A DNA stretch of 32,105 bases from UBA5734 sp964528645 (GTDB taxonomy: Bacteria > Bacillota > Clostridia > Saccharofermentanales > UBA5734). Position 1 is the first letter of the stretch; each line of letters opens with the position of its first letter. Under the pieces are notes generated by a model that did no database searches, was not told the DNA's origin, and was given only the letters and a program-made list of their open reading frames with translations. Location of the stretch: NCBI GenBank assembly GCA_964528645.1, contig CAZGSR010000032.1, forward strand, positions 1 to 32,105, given 5' to 3'. A program made the translations under genes and the position numbers. Below are positions 8,273 to 16,532 of the stretch, piece after piece.

Positions 8273-8989
8273 TTACTGCCTTTCTCGGTCTGATCGTGCC
8301 AAAGCGGCCTTGACCCGCTGTTCAATCTGGCGGCAAATGGTTGCAGCCATGAATCCCGCGCCAAATCCATTGCCAATATTGAGGACAGCAACCCCACTGG
8401 CACAGGAGTTGACCATGGCCAGCAAGGTCGTCACACCACCGAAATTCGCCCCGTAGCCAATACCAGACGGCACAGCCAGGACAGGTTTGTCGACCAGACC
8501 TCCCAGAACACTGACCAGTGCGCCTTCCATGCCCGCAACAGCGATGATGACATCGGCCTGGCGGATATCATCGATGACTGCCAGGAGGCGATGCAGGCCA
8601 GCAACACCAACATCGGAAAAGCGCCTGACGTGGCAGCCCAGGGCTTCAGCGGTCAATGCTGCTTCTTCTGCTACAGGCTGGTCCGCGGTTCCTGCAGAAA
8701 CAACAGCGACATCTCCAAAAGGTTCGGCAGAAGTCCGGCGAACAGTGATCACCCGGGCCCGGGCAGAATAGACCGCATCAGGGGCAATGGCCTGAATGGC
8801 CTCAAAATGCTCCAGATCGGCTCGTGTCGCCAGAAGATTGTCACCGTGGTCGAGGATGCTGGCTGCAATCTGAGCTGACTGCTCGGGGGTCTTCCCTTCA
8901 CAGAAAACGACTTCAGCAAATCCATTTCTGGATTTGCGCGAATGATCAACCTTGGCAAAGCCCAAGTCTTCAAATTGTTCCGTCATCAT
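8273..8989 (-). CDS. larB: LarB, pyridinium-3,5-biscarboxylate mononucleotide synthase
   Basis: LarB carboxylates nicotinic acid adenine dinucleotide and hydrolyses it, the first step of the nickel-pincer cofactor pathway. The C-terminal part (from about residue 90) is PurE-like, with VVSAGTADQPVAEEA, VAGMEGAL and PSGIGYGANFGG, all typical of LarB. The 238-residue length fits. Two ATG codons stand in tandem (8989 and 8986). The first overlaps the larE stop by four bases (ATGA), which favours translational coupling. The relationship to PurE is one of fold; the neighbouring true purE is a different protein. Confidence 0.93.
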   Translation of the reverse strand: MMTEQFEDLGFAKVDHSRKSRNGFAEVVFCEGKTPEQSAQIAASILDHGDNLLATRADLEHFEAIQAIAPDAVYSARARVITVRRTSAEPFGDVAVVSAGTADQPVAEEAALTAEALGCHVRRFSDVGVAGLHRLLAVIDDIRQADVIIAVAGMEGALVSVLGGLVDKPVLAVPSGIGYGANFGGVTTLLAMVNSCASGVAVLNIGNGFGAGFMAATICRQIEQRVKAALARSDRERQ

Positions 8990-9843
8990 GGTGTCTCTTT
9001 CTGCTCGTTGGATTGTGCTGCCGGATTCATGCTGCCGCTGCGGTATCCCATCAGGTCCAGGGTGGCATAGGAAAACCCAGCTTCATTTAAACTATCACGC
9101 AAAAGCACAATCAAATCCGGTCCAATACCCTTTTCCAGTTCGGCAGGATCCAGTTCAACCCGGGCCAGACCGGCATGGTCACGCACGCGAACCTGAGCCA
9201 GACCCTTGTGGCGCAGCAAGCTCTCCGCCTTATCTATCCGGGCCATCGCAGCCATGGTGACAGGGGTATGGGTCGGAATCCGGGTGGCCAGGCAGGCCAT
9301 GGCCGGCTTCTCGGCAAAATCCGGGCACACCTTTGCAGCCAGGGCGCGTACTTCTGCTTTGGAAAATCCTGCCTCGGCCAGGGGACTGACAACCTTCATT
9401 TCCTGCAGTGCCCGAAGTCCGGGCCTGTAGTCCTTGAGATCGTCGCGATTGGTACCGTCGCACAGGGTATTGAAGCCTGCCCCGCGGGCGAGGGCCAGCA
9501 GGGCGTCAAAAATGATTTTTTTACAATGGTAGCATCGGTCCGGCGGATTCGTGGCAAACGGTGGCAGGTCGAGAATGGATTCCGGCAGCCGGGCGACCAG
9601 GTGCTGGACACCGGCCAGACCAGCCAGCTGACTGGCGTCCGCCTGGTCATCCATTGGAACCATAGGGGCCAGTGCTGTCACAGCCAGGACCTGGTTCGGT
9701 CCCAGGATGTGGGCTGCGGCGACAAGCAACACCGTGCTGTCCACACCGCCAGAGCTGGCTACGGCTATTTTCCCCAGAGGTTTAATGATTTCGGCCAGGG
9801 CGGCAAGGAGTTCGTCTGGCTGTCTCAGGTTGCCAGTACTCAT
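8986..9843 (-). CDS. larE: LarE, sulfur transferase for the nickel-pincer cofactor
   Basis: LarE adenylates the two carboxylates of the cofactor precursor and replaces them with thiocarboxylates. The PP-loop SSGGVDSTVLL is at residues 30-40. Cysteines stand at 104 and 107 (DRCYHCKK) and 184 (MACLATR). LarE proteins are known in two forms, one giving up the sulfur of a single conserved cysteine and one using three cysteines to hold an Fe-S cluster. The several cysteines here suggest the second form, but the alignment needs checking. The gene overlaps prfB by four bases (ATGA) upstream and larB by four bases downstream. Confidence 0.92.
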   Translation of the reverse strand: MSTGNLRQPDELLAALAEIIKPLGKIAVASSGGVDSTVLLVAAAHILGPNQVLAVTALAPMVPMDDQADASQLAGLAGVQHLVARLPESILDLPPFATNPPDRCYHCKKIIFDALLALARGAGFNTLCDGTNRDDLKDYRPGLRALQEMKVVSPLAEAGFSKAEVRALAAKVCPDFAEKPAMACLATRIPTHTPVTMAAMARIDKAESLLRHKGLAQVRVRDHAGLARVELDPAELEKGIGPDLIVLLRDSLNEAGFSYATLDLMGYRSGSMNPAAQSNEQKETP

Positions 9844-10949
9844 TTGACAGCTTTCTGGCCTGATAGATAGGCATTGATGAATCCATCCAGATTGCCATCC
9901 ATGACACTATCGACATCCACCACTTCATAACCCGTGCGCAGGTCCTTGACCATGGTATAGGGACAAAAGACATAGGAACGGATCTGGCTGCCCCAGGCAA
10001 TGGCCATCTGGTTGCCCTTGAGGTCTTCGATCCGGTCCATCTGGGCCGCCCGGGCCATGGCAAATAATTTCGCCTTCAGCATGCCCATCGCGGTTTCCCG
10101 GTTCTGGACCTGCGAACGCTCGGTCTGGCAGGAAACAACCACGCCAGTTGGCAGGTGCGTCAGGCGGATGGCTGATTCGGTCTTGTTGACATGCTGGCCG
10201 CCGGCACCGGACGAACGATAGGTATCCACCCGGAGATCTTCGGACCGGATGTCGATCTTGATCGAATCATCCAATTCTGGCATGACTTCGACGGAGGCAA
10301 AAGAGGTGTGGCGCCGACCAGAAGAGTCGAAAGGGGAAATCCGGACCAGGCGATGGACGCCCATCTCGGACTTCATATACCCGTAGGCGTTGTCACCAAT
10401 CAGCATGAAGGATACGCTCTTCAGTCCGGCTTCGTCACCATCGAGGATATCCAGCAGCTTGATCTCGAAATCGTGCGCTTCAGCCCAGCGGGTGTACATG
10501 CGGTACAGCATCTCATTCCAGTCCTGGGCTTCCGTGCCCCCTGCCCCGGCGTGCAACGTGACGATCGCATTGCTGTCGTCATATTCGCCGGTGAACAAAG
10601 TTTCCAGGCGCATCTGCTCGAAATCGTCGCGCAGCTTTTTCAGGTTCTCGCCGATCTCAGCTGCAATCTCTGCGTCTTCGGCCTCTTCACCGAGTTCGCG
10701 CAACACTTCCAAGTCCTCGTATTCCTGTACCAGTGCTTGGAATCGATCAACCTTTTTCTGCAGGTGCTTGACTTTGGTCTGGATCTTCTGGGCGCGTTCG
10801 ACATCCTCCCAGAAACCAGGCTCCTGGGCCCGGGCTTCCAGTTCGGCTATTTCATCACGGACGTGGTCAATGTGCAAGGCCAGCCGCAACTGGTCCAGCT
10901 TTTCCTCGTACTGGCCCAGTTCTTGACGGTACTGGTCGTATTCAATCAT
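9840..10949 (-). CDS. prfB: peptide chain release factor 2, without the programmed frameshift
   Basis: RF2 recognises UGA and UAA stop codons and triggers peptide release on the ribosome. The SPF anticodon-like motif is seen in RISPFDSSGRRHTSF, and the catalytic GGQ in SSGAGGQHVNKTES. An N-terminal coiled coil covers about the first 100 residues. The 369-residue protein is encoded in one frame. In many bacteria codon 26 is an in-frame UGA read by +1 frameshift with CTTTGA and an upstream Shine-Dalgarno-like element. The equivalent place here (around LRLALHIDHVRDE) has no UGA, so this self-regulation is absent. It overlaps the upstream aminotransferase and downstream larE by four bases each. 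Confidence 0.97.
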   Translation of the reverse strand: MIEYDQYRQELGQYEEKLDQLRLALHIDHVRDEIAELEARAQEPGFWEDVERAQKIQTKVKHLQKKVDRFQALVQEYEDLEVLRELGEEAEDAEIAAEIGENLKKLRDDFEQMRLETLFTGEYDDSNAIVTLHAGAGGTEAQDWNEMLYRMYTRWAEAHDFEIKLLDILDGDEAGLKSVSFMLIGDNAYGYMKSEMGVHRLVRISPFDSSGRRHTSFASVEVMPELDDSIKIDIRSEDLRVDTYRSSGAGGQHVNKTESAIRLTHLPTGVVVSCQTERSQVQNRETAMGMLKAKLFAMARAAQMDRIEDLKGNQMAIAWGSQIRSYVFCPYTMVKDLRTGYEVVDVDSVMDGNLDGFINAYLSGQKAVK

Positions 10950-12124
10950 TTCGGGGAATTCCTTTCTACAAATCGTTTCAGGCGCACCATGGCTTCACGG
11001 ATGTTTTCCAGAGAGGATGCATAACTGATGCGGACAAAGCCCTCGCCACATTCGCCAAAGGCATTGCCGGGGACGATGGCCACCTTTTCCTCCTGCAGGA
11101 AACGCTCGCAAAACTCGTTCGATGTCAGGCCTGTGTTGCGGATATCCGGGAAGACATAGAAGGCACCCAGAGGTTCAAAACAGCCAAGCCCCATCTCGCG
11201 ACAGGCATGGACAACCAGGCGGCGGCGGCGATTGTATTCGTCACGCATCGGTGTGATGTGATCATGGCTGTGGCGCAGCGCTTCGATGGCAGCATCCTGG
11301 GCTGTCGTCGGCGAACTCATGATCACATACTGGTGGATCTTGTTCATCGCTGACAGGATAGCTTCCGGGCCACAGGCAAATCCGATGCGCCAGCCAGTCA
11401 TGGCAAAGGCCTTGGAAAAGCCACCGATCAGGATTGTCCGTTCAGCCATGCCCTCCAGCTCGGCGATAGAGCAATGGCTGGCCGGGTCGTAAGTTAATTC
11501 GGCATAGAGTTCATCCGACAATACCATGACTGGCAAGTCCTGGATCACCGCGACCAGCGCCTGGAGTTGTTCGCGGCTCATGACCGCGCCCGTGGGGTTA
11601 TTCGGATAGCCAATCATGATCAGTTTCGTCTTCGGAGACAGTGCAGCCTGCAGCTGGTCTGGTCCGAGGACAAAATTATCCTCAGCCCGGAGCGGGATGG
11701 TGACCGGCACGCCGCCGGCCATCAGGACACAGTTCTTGTAGGCCACAAAGCAAGGCTCGGGAATGATAACCTCATCGCCTGGATTAATAACCGCGCGGAC
11801 CGCAATGTCGATGGCTTCGCTGCCTCCTACGGTGACAACAACCTCGGACTTGGGCGCATAGTGGAGATGGAAGCGGCGCTTCATGTAATGGCTGATGGCT
11901 TCACGCAACTCGATGAAGCCCTGGTTGGGTGAATAATGGGTGTTGCCAGTCTCCAGGGAATAGATGCCGGCTTCACGGATAGCCCACGGTGTGACAAAAT
12001 CGGGTTCACCGATAGACAGGGAGATCACCTGTCCTTTCATCTCGTTGGCCAAGTCAAAGAACCGACGGATGGCCGAAGGCGGGATCGCCTTGACCTTGTC
12101 GGACAACAAGGATTCTACATTCAT
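10946..12124 (-). CDS. PLP-dependent class I/II aminotransferase
   Basis: This is a fold-type I aminotransferase of about the usual length (392 residues). Visible motifs are LSIGEPDFVTP near residue 36, YPNNPTGA (173-180), SDELYAEL with the PLP-contacting Asp at 204, and the Schiff-base Lys238 in GGFSKAFAMTGWRIGF. The closest general resemblance is to the PatA/AlaT/AraT group that moves amino groups between aromatic amino acids, alanine or aspartate and 2-oxoglutarate. The exact substrate cannot be read from the sequence. It overlaps the upstream Lrp-type regulator by four bases, a pairing common for amino-acid metabolism genes, and the downstream prfB by four. Confidence 0.9.
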   Translation of the reverse strand: MNVESLLSDKVKAIPPSAIRRFFDLANEMKGQVISLSIGEPDFVTPWAIREAGIYSLETGNTHYSPNQGFIELREAISHYMKRRFHLHYAPKSEVVVTVGGSEAIDIAVRAVINPGDEVIIPEPCFVAYKNCVLMAGGVPVTIPLRAEDNFVLGPDQLQAALSPKTKLIMIGYPNNPTGAVMSREQLQALVAVIQDLPVMVLSDELYAELTYDPASHCSIAELEGMAERTILIGGFSKAFAMTGWRIGFACGPEAILSAMNKIHQYVIMSSPTTAQDAAIEALRHSHDHITPMRDEYNRRRRLVVHACREMGLGCFEPLGAFYVFPDIRNTGLTSNEFCERFLQEEKVAIVPGNAFGECGEGFVRISYASSLENIREAMVRLKRFVERNSPK

Positions 12125-12609
12125 AAGACAACCGCCTCTCGGTTGTCCTCATCCTTGCTGTGGAATTCCGTGCCATTCATCTTGTACTTTTTCAAAATGA
12201 AATGGGTCTGGGTCGAAAGGACAGAATCCAGCGGTGCGATTTTGTCTGAGACAAACATGGCGACGTCTTTGAGGCTTTTGTCTTCGATAATGACCATCAA
12301 ATCGAATCCACCCGACATCAGGTAGCAGGATTTGACCTGATCATGGCGGTAAATGCGCTGGGCGATGTGGTCAAAGCCCTGGCCACGTTGAGGGGTGACC
12401 CGGACCTCGATCAAGGCCGTGACAGGAGCAGAGGTGGTTTTTTCCCAGTTAATGATCGCATTGTAGCCCAGAATGGTTTTGCTGGTTTCCAGGTCAGCGA
12501 TGGTTTTTTCAATTTCTGCGGCGGGTCGTCCTACCATGACGGCCAGTTCTGCTGCAGACAGCTTGGCATTGTTTTCCAGCAGACTGAGGATTTCTTCTTT
12601 CTTGTTCAT
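12121..12609 (-). CDS. Lrp/AsnC family transcriptional regulator
   Basis: The protein has an N-terminal winged helix-turn-helix (about residues 1-50, with LSAAELAVMVGRPAAEIEKT) and a C-terminal RAM ligand-binding domain (about 65-140, with TALIEVRVTP and MSGGFDLMVIIE). This is the Lrp/AsnC design, which senses amino acids. The open frame begins at 12621, but GGAGG sits inside that extension five bases before the ATG at 12609, so the 162-residue form is chosen. It is coupled to the aminotransferase by an ATGA overlap and probably controls that gene or its own operon. Confidence 0.9.
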   Translation of the reverse strand: MNKKEEILSLLENNAKLSAAELAVMVGRPAAEIEKTIADLETSKTILGYNAIINWEKTTSAPVTALIEVRVTPQRGQGFDHIAQRIYRHDQVKSCYLMSGGFDLMVIIEDKSLKDVAMFVSDKIAPLDSVLSTQTHFILKKYKMNGTEFHSKDEDNREAVVL

Positions 12610-12649
12610 GACGACCTCCATTTTTTAAGGTTAAACTTCGGCCAAAGGC

Positions 12650-13396
12650 TCAAAGTTGTGGCTTCGATGGTATCACAACCGGAACTTTCTTTACAAGATA
12701 AAGATAGAACATGCCCAAGAGACGGCCCTGGGCAAAGGTCTGGAGGACTACAAAAAACTGGGGAACCAGAATAGAAGTCAGAAGGGTCTGCGGGAGGAAG
12801 CCGAGAACCAGGCTCTCCGGCAGGGACAGCAGGACCGAGAGGAAAAACATTTGCAGCAGGATCATCATTTTGAATCCCCTGGTCAGCTGGATGGATGCCT
12901 GCAGGGCTTCAGTCAGCTTGCGGTTTTCGGACAAGAGCAGGACAGGCAGCATATAGAGATTGGTGACCAGGATCATGGCCGGAATCATGAACAGGAACGA
13001 GGACAAAATGACCGGAACCAGAAGCAGCAACAGTGTGATCAGGAGTGATGGCAGACCCTTGAACAGTCGAGCCAGTATGTCCTTCCCTGAGTATCCGGCT
13101 TGTTCACCAGCCATCTGGGTTGCATAAGCCACGGCAACCAGGAAATTGACCAGGCCCGTGACCGCAATCAGACCGATCGAGACCAGATTGCCACTGGTAA
13201 GCAGTGGCAGTGGTTTGCTGGGATCCTGCATGAATTGTTCAACGGCATAGAAAAATCCGGAAAAATCCATATCACCAATGGGCAGGACATAGGGAGCAAT
13301 GTTGACCAGATAAACAAGGATAAAGGCAATTTGGACCAGCCGTTCCTGTTTGATCTTGTAGAATTTCAGGGCCTCAAGTGTCAGTATCAGATTCAT
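12650..13396 (-). CDS. multi-pass membrane protein of unknown function
   Basis: I do not recognise a defined family. From the ATG at 13396 (preceded by AAAGGAGA) the protein has 248 residues. About six hydrophobic segments are visible, near residues 20-40, 70-92, 115-133, 134-155, 177-197 and 203-233, so it sits in the cell membrane. The stretch LTEALQASIQLTRGFK resembles cytosolic loops of DUF975/YciC-like membrane proteins, but that is only a hint. An upstream extension to 13453 is rejected because it would pass through a terminator hairpin. It precedes the Lrp gene by 40 bases and may share its transcript. Confidence 0.75.
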   Translation of the reverse strand: MNLILTLEALKFYKIKQERLVQIAFILVYLVNIAPYVLPIGDMDFSGFFYAVEQFMQDPSKPLPLLTSGNLVSIGLIAVTGLVNFLVAVAYATQMAGEQAGYSGKDILARLFKGLPSLLITLLLLLVPVILSSFLFMIPAMILVTNLYMLPVLLLSENRKLTEALQASIQLTRGFKMMILLQMFFLSVLLSLPESLVLGFLPQTLLTSILVPQFFVVLQTFAQGRLLGMFYLYLVKKVPVVIPSKPQL

Positions 13397-13409
13397 GTCT
13401 TCTCCTTTG

Positions 13410-13445
13410 AAAAAAACCTTACGGACCCTGTTCGAGTCCGCAAGG
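13410..13445 (-). terminator. rho-independent terminator after the hydrogenase cluster
   Basis: On the minus strand CCTTGCGGAC (13436-13445) pairs with GTCCGTAAGG (13417-13426) through ten pairs with one G-U, and seven T residues follow (13410-13416). The T-run is directly followed by the AAAGGAGA ribosome binding site of the membrane-protein gene, which leaves no room for a promoter in between. It may therefore act as a leaky or regulated attenuator. Confidence 0.85.
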
Positions 13446-13487
13446 CCACGCATGGTCGTTCAACTGCCAGGGATCCAGTCCAGCCGG

Positions 13488-14054
13488 CTACTGTTCGATT
13501 TCGTCGAGCACACCGCTGAAAATAGCCGTCTGGTTTTCCAGGATGTAATCCCGGATCCAGGCCAGGACAGCGGGATCATCAACCGGAAGGTCGGGTATTT
13601 CAGCTCTGATTTCAGTCATGTGTAATTCAAAAGTCCTGTCCGGGGCTGTCAGTTTCAGTGAATAGTCGAGTCCCGGATCAGCTGAAAGCAAAATGAAAAA
13701 CGTATCCCCCAGGCTGCCCAAGGGCAGGCGATCGATGCTGGACAGGCCCAGTGTGGCCACGAGGTCAGTGCCGACACCCTCCTGCGACTGGAGATTCAGA
13801 TGGCCGCCGGTCAGTTCGCACAGCTCCTTGAGCAGCGAAATGCCCAGTCCAACCGAACGAGTCGTCCTGGAGGTGACAAATGGGTCCTGCACCTTCGCCA
13901 CCATGTCCGATGGCATGCCGCAGCCATTGTCACGGACAGACAGGACGAGCTGGTCTTCATGAGGTCTGGCTTCAATCTCAATCTCAATCGCAGTCGCCTG
14001 CGCTTTGACAGAATTCTGGACGATGTCCATCAGGTGCAGCGAAAGATCCCGCAT
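13488..14054 (-). CDS. GHKL-type ATP-binding protein (histidine-kinase-like ATPase)
   Basis: The protein of 188 residues consists mainly of one HATPase_c domain. The N-box is near QNSVKA (residues 13-18), the G1 box is DNGCGMP (42-48), the G2 region is SVGLGISLLKEL (67-78), and GVGT (93-96) closes the site. There is no dimerisation or phospho-acceptor domain, so it is not a complete sensor kinase; it is more like a stand-alone ATPase or an anti-sigma-type protein. The C-terminal 70 residues have no recognisable domain. The open frame reaches 14405, but that overlaps most of the PHP gene; the ATG at 14054 follows GGAGAGG. It is the last gene of the hydrogenase cluster. Confidence 0.85.
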   Translation of the reverse strand: MRDLSLHLMDIVQNSVKAQATAIEIEIEARPHEDQLVLSVRDNGCGMPSDMVAKVQDPFVTSRTTRSVGLGISLLKELCELTGGHLNLQSQEGVGTDLVATLGLSSIDRLPLGSLGDTFFILLSADPGLDYSLKLTAPDRTFELHMTEIRAEIPDLPVDDPAVLAWIRDYILENQTAIFSGVLDEIEQ

Positions 14055-14091
14055 AGCCTCTCCATTCAGCGTGAAACTGGACAATAGTATA

Positions 14092-14832
14092 TCATTGCCT
14101 CGATTGGGGTCGCAAGGCAGCGAGCAGATGCAGCCTGGCCTCGGCCGGGCCAGACCAGGCCTTAATATCGATTGGCCAGCCGGGTTCATCAATCTGTGAC
14201 AGATGATGGGCATCCGAATCCACGATGAACCGGTAACGCATGAGGTCTGGATGGTGCTGGAAAAACTGGTCCGGATCCGCTCTTTGGGATAATTCGATCC
14301 AGTCCGTGGGGAAATCCGGCGGCACGGCGCCAAGGCTGGTGAGCATGCTGTTTGCCTGCCGATCCAGATGGGCCGGAATGCAAACGCCCCCTCGCTCCAG
14401 GACAAGCCGGGCTATTTCGTCACAAGACAGCTGGCAGGCTTGCATCAGCAGTCGCGTTTCGTTGCCAGTCACTTCGTCGTCATCATTGAACAGAAGCTGC
14501 TCACCAAAAATGTCCGGCCGGTTTTTCAGCGGTAGCATCGATGCCTGGATCCGTGCCTCGAGATCCCTGGCAGCTGTCAGATCTGGGAACAGGCAAAGCA
14601 TGTGGATTTCTTCGCTGGACTCGATCTCCATGCCGGGGACGACAACCGGTCCGTCATAAGCCTCGGCGATGGCCATCGCGGCCTCACAGTTGCCACACGT
14701 CTGATGATCTGTAATCGAAATGAAATCAAGTCCGGCCAGCTTGGCCAAGCCCACTATCAGGCCAGGCGACATGTCATCGTCTGAACACGGTGACAGGGCG
14801 GAGTGGATGTGGAGATCACAGCGGGCAATCAC
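14092..14832 (-). CDS. PHP-domain metal-dependent phosphoesterase
   Basis: The PHP fold is shown by CDLHIHSALSPCSDDD (His8, His10), ITDHQTCGN (Asp42, His43), Glu69, His77, His155 in CIPAHLDR and the final DSDAHH (Asp206, His209). These are the usual ligands of a two- or three-metal phosphoesterase site. At 246 residues it is close to TrpH/YciV-type proteins that hydrolyse nucleotide phosphates, and is not a polymerase or histidinol phosphatase. It overlaps the upstream DRTGG-like gene by four bases (ATGA). In this signalling cluster it might degrade a nucleotide messenger, but the substrate is unknown. Confidence 0.87.
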   Translation of the reverse strand: MIARCDLHIHSALSPCSDDDMSPGLIVGLAKLAGLDFISITDHQTCGNCEAAMAIAEAYDGPVVVPGMEIESSEEIHMLCLFPDLTAARDLEARIQASMLPLKNRPDIFGEQLLFNDDDEVTGNETRLLMQACQLSCDEIARLVLERGGVCIPAHLDRQANSMLTSLGAVPPDFPTDWIELSQRADPDQFFQHHPDLMRYRFIVDSDAHHLSQIDEPGWPIDIKAWSGPAEARLHLLAALRPQSRQ

Positions 14833-15173
14833 TGGGGCTGGTTCAGGAAAGCATGCAATCGCGAACTGGCCTCGTATGTCGAGGCTTGGGTGCCAAGGAC
14901 AATCACGCCTTTGTCCTGGGCCCGGGCTGCCACATCAGGCGGTAGTTCCACCCCTTCCGTAAGCAAGACACAGGCGCAGTCTGTCAGCACTGCAACGGCG
15001 ATGACATTGATGCTGTTCAGGATCGTCATCCAGACATCGGTCGGCTGGGCATGGGACATCACCCAGCTGAGCATGTCGCAGGCATATCCGCCGGCTACAG
15101 GTCGGCTGGCCAGGTTATCTCCGGTCAAAATCTGAGCGTCCAGGGCTTCTCGTACCTGATCAAGTGTGAACAT
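14829..15173 (-). CDS. second DRTGG-like domain protein
   Basis: This 114-residue protein is the size of one DRTGG domain. It aligns by eye with the gene at 16962-17312: AGGYACDMLSWVMSHA matches CGADLMSDVMAFSCST, and AARAQDKGVIVLGT matches LDLAREKGICILST. DRTGG domains are known as regulatory modules beside CBS domains and in phosphotransacetylase proteins; their ligand is often unclear. The start overlaps the hydrogenase-like gene by 14 bases, indicating tight coupling. The literal DRTGG motif is not present, so the call rests on the paralogy and the context. Confidence 0.75.
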   Translation of the reverse strand: MFTLDQVREALDAQILTGDNLASRPVAGGYACDMLSWVMSHAQPTDVWMTILNSINVIAVAVLTDCACVLLTEGVELPPDVAARAQDKGVIVLGTQASTYEASSRLHAFLNQPQ

Positions 15174-16521
15174 CGCCCTGCTTCCCTCCTGCCGGCTTGG
15201 TGTGTTTGTTCATTTCGTATTCCAGTTCACTCATCTGGGCAGCCACATTGCGGATCCGTTCCTTGAGCTTGAAGATACAGTCTGATTCGACCGCCAGGCC
15301 ACGCACGATGTCCTCTGCCAGAGCCGCACAATCAGGGGCACCACAAGCGCCACAATCCAAGCCAGGCAGTTGATGGGTGATTTTCTCCATCTGCTCGTAT
15401 TTTTCCAGTGCTTTGAAAATATCCGGATCCAGGGTCAGGGCATTGTTCGCCAGAGGCATTTCGGGCCAGGCCTTGATCACATCGTGGTCTGGTTTGAAGA
15501 CAGAATCCTGGTGGGTTTGCTCAAAGACGATCGCTTCCTGGATATAGCGGTTCATGCGCGACTTGGCTGAGAAGCGGTTGGCAACTGTCAGAGGACCGCC
15601 AATGCAGCCACCCATGCAGGAATTGGCTTCGATGAATTCGATATCGCGCAGCCGTTCGTTTTCGATTTCCTCAAGAATATCAATCACATTATGGATGCCA
15701 TCGACGACCAGATACTTCTCTGTCTGCAGGCCCATGGCTTCACCCCCGCTGGCACCCCAGCCCACCCCGTTGGCATCAGCCAGGATTCGCTGCTCGAATT
15801 CCACCACCTGGTCCGGGTTCATTTTTTCCAGTTTGGCCAGGATCTGGGGGTAGACTTCGGCGATGGCCAGGACGCCATCCACTTGAGTGGGACGATTGCC
15901 GATCGGATTCGTTACAGCAGTCCGTTTGGCCGGGCAAGGGCTGATGAAAAAGATGCCGATTTCTTCAGACTTGAAGGTGGTCCGGGCCAGGGCATCGCGC
16001 CGGGCCAGCTCAGCAGTCACTTCCATCGGGGAATCAAACGGAACCAGGTTGTCGATCAATCCCGGATATTTCTCCTGGATAACCCGGACAACTGCCGGAC
16101 ACGCTGAGGAAATCAGGGGCAGTCTGCCAGTGTGCCTGGCCATGGGAAGGTAATCGGATGTTCCCTTGGTGACAACCTCTGCACCAATTGCAACTTCAAA
16201 GACATCATCAAAACCGATGTTGAGCAGGGCGGCCAGAACCATCGGGCGAGTCGCAGGCGTACCAAACTGCGCATAGAGCGAGGGTGCTGCCAGGGCGATG
16301 GTGTAGCGGTAAGGCTTCAGGGCATCCAGGGTGTCCATCTCGGCACTCTTGGCATGATGGGGACAGACCTTGATGCATTCGCCACAATCGATGCAGCGCT
16401 CCTCGGCGATCCGGGCTTTGCCATCACGCACCCGGATCGCTTCGGTCGGACATTTCTTGATGCAGTTCGTACAGCCAACACATTTATCTTCATTGAGCCG
16501 CACGGAATGGAGTTTAGCCAT
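15160..16521 (-). CDS. putative sensory [FeFe]-hydrogenase (group C/D-like)
   Basis: Residues 1-60 hold two ferredoxin-type [4Fe-4S] motifs (Cys14/17/20/24 and Cys43/46/49/53). The middle (about 70-335) is an [FeFe]-hydrogenase H-cluster domain. Its loops differ from catalytic enzymes: L1 reads SSACPAV (138-144) instead of TSCCPxW, L2 reads SPCPAKRTA (194-202) instead of MPCxxKxxE, and L3 reads EANSCMGGCIGGP (298-310). All four cluster-binding cysteines (141, 196, 302, 306) remain, but the proton-relay cysteine is Ala140. The C-terminus has a CxxCxxxxC...C motif (Cys390, 393, 398, 415) for another [4Fe-4S] cluster. No PAS domain is present. The changes match putative hydrogen-sensing hydrogenases such as HydS of Thermoanaerobacter. 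Maturases HydE/F/G are not in the window. Confidence 0.87.
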   Translation of the reverse strand: MAKLHSVRLNEDKCVGCTNCIKKCPTEAIRVRDGKARIAEERCIDCGECIKVCPHHAKSAEMDTLDALKPYRYTIALAAPSLYAQFGTPATRPMVLAALLNIGFDDVFEVAIGAEVVTKGTSDYLPMARHTGRLPLISSACPAVVRVIQEKYPGLIDNLVPFDSPMEVTAELARRDALARTTFKSEEIGIFFISPCPAKRTAVTNPIGNRPTQVDGVLAIAEVYPQILAKLEKMNPDQVVEFEQRILADANGVGWGASGGEAMGLQTEKYLVVDGIHNVIDILEEIENERLRDIEFIEANSCMGGCIGGPLTVANRFSAKSRMNRYIQEAIVFEQTHQDSVFKPDHDVIKAWPEMPLANNALTLDPDIFKALEKYEQMEKITHQLPGLDCGACGAPDCAALAEDIVRGLAVESDCIFKLKERIRNVAAQMSELEYEMNKHTKPAGGKQGDVHT

Positions 16522-16532
16522 GGAATATTCCT

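Noticed and set aside
13446..13487. Promoter for the membrane-protein operon
   Set aside because: TTGAAC is present but no -10-like box lies at a suitable distance, so no promoter is called.
14055..14405. Upstream extension of the GHKL ATPase gene
   Set aside because: It would overlap most of the PHP gene in another frame, while a good GGAGAGG site precedes the internal ATG at 14054.
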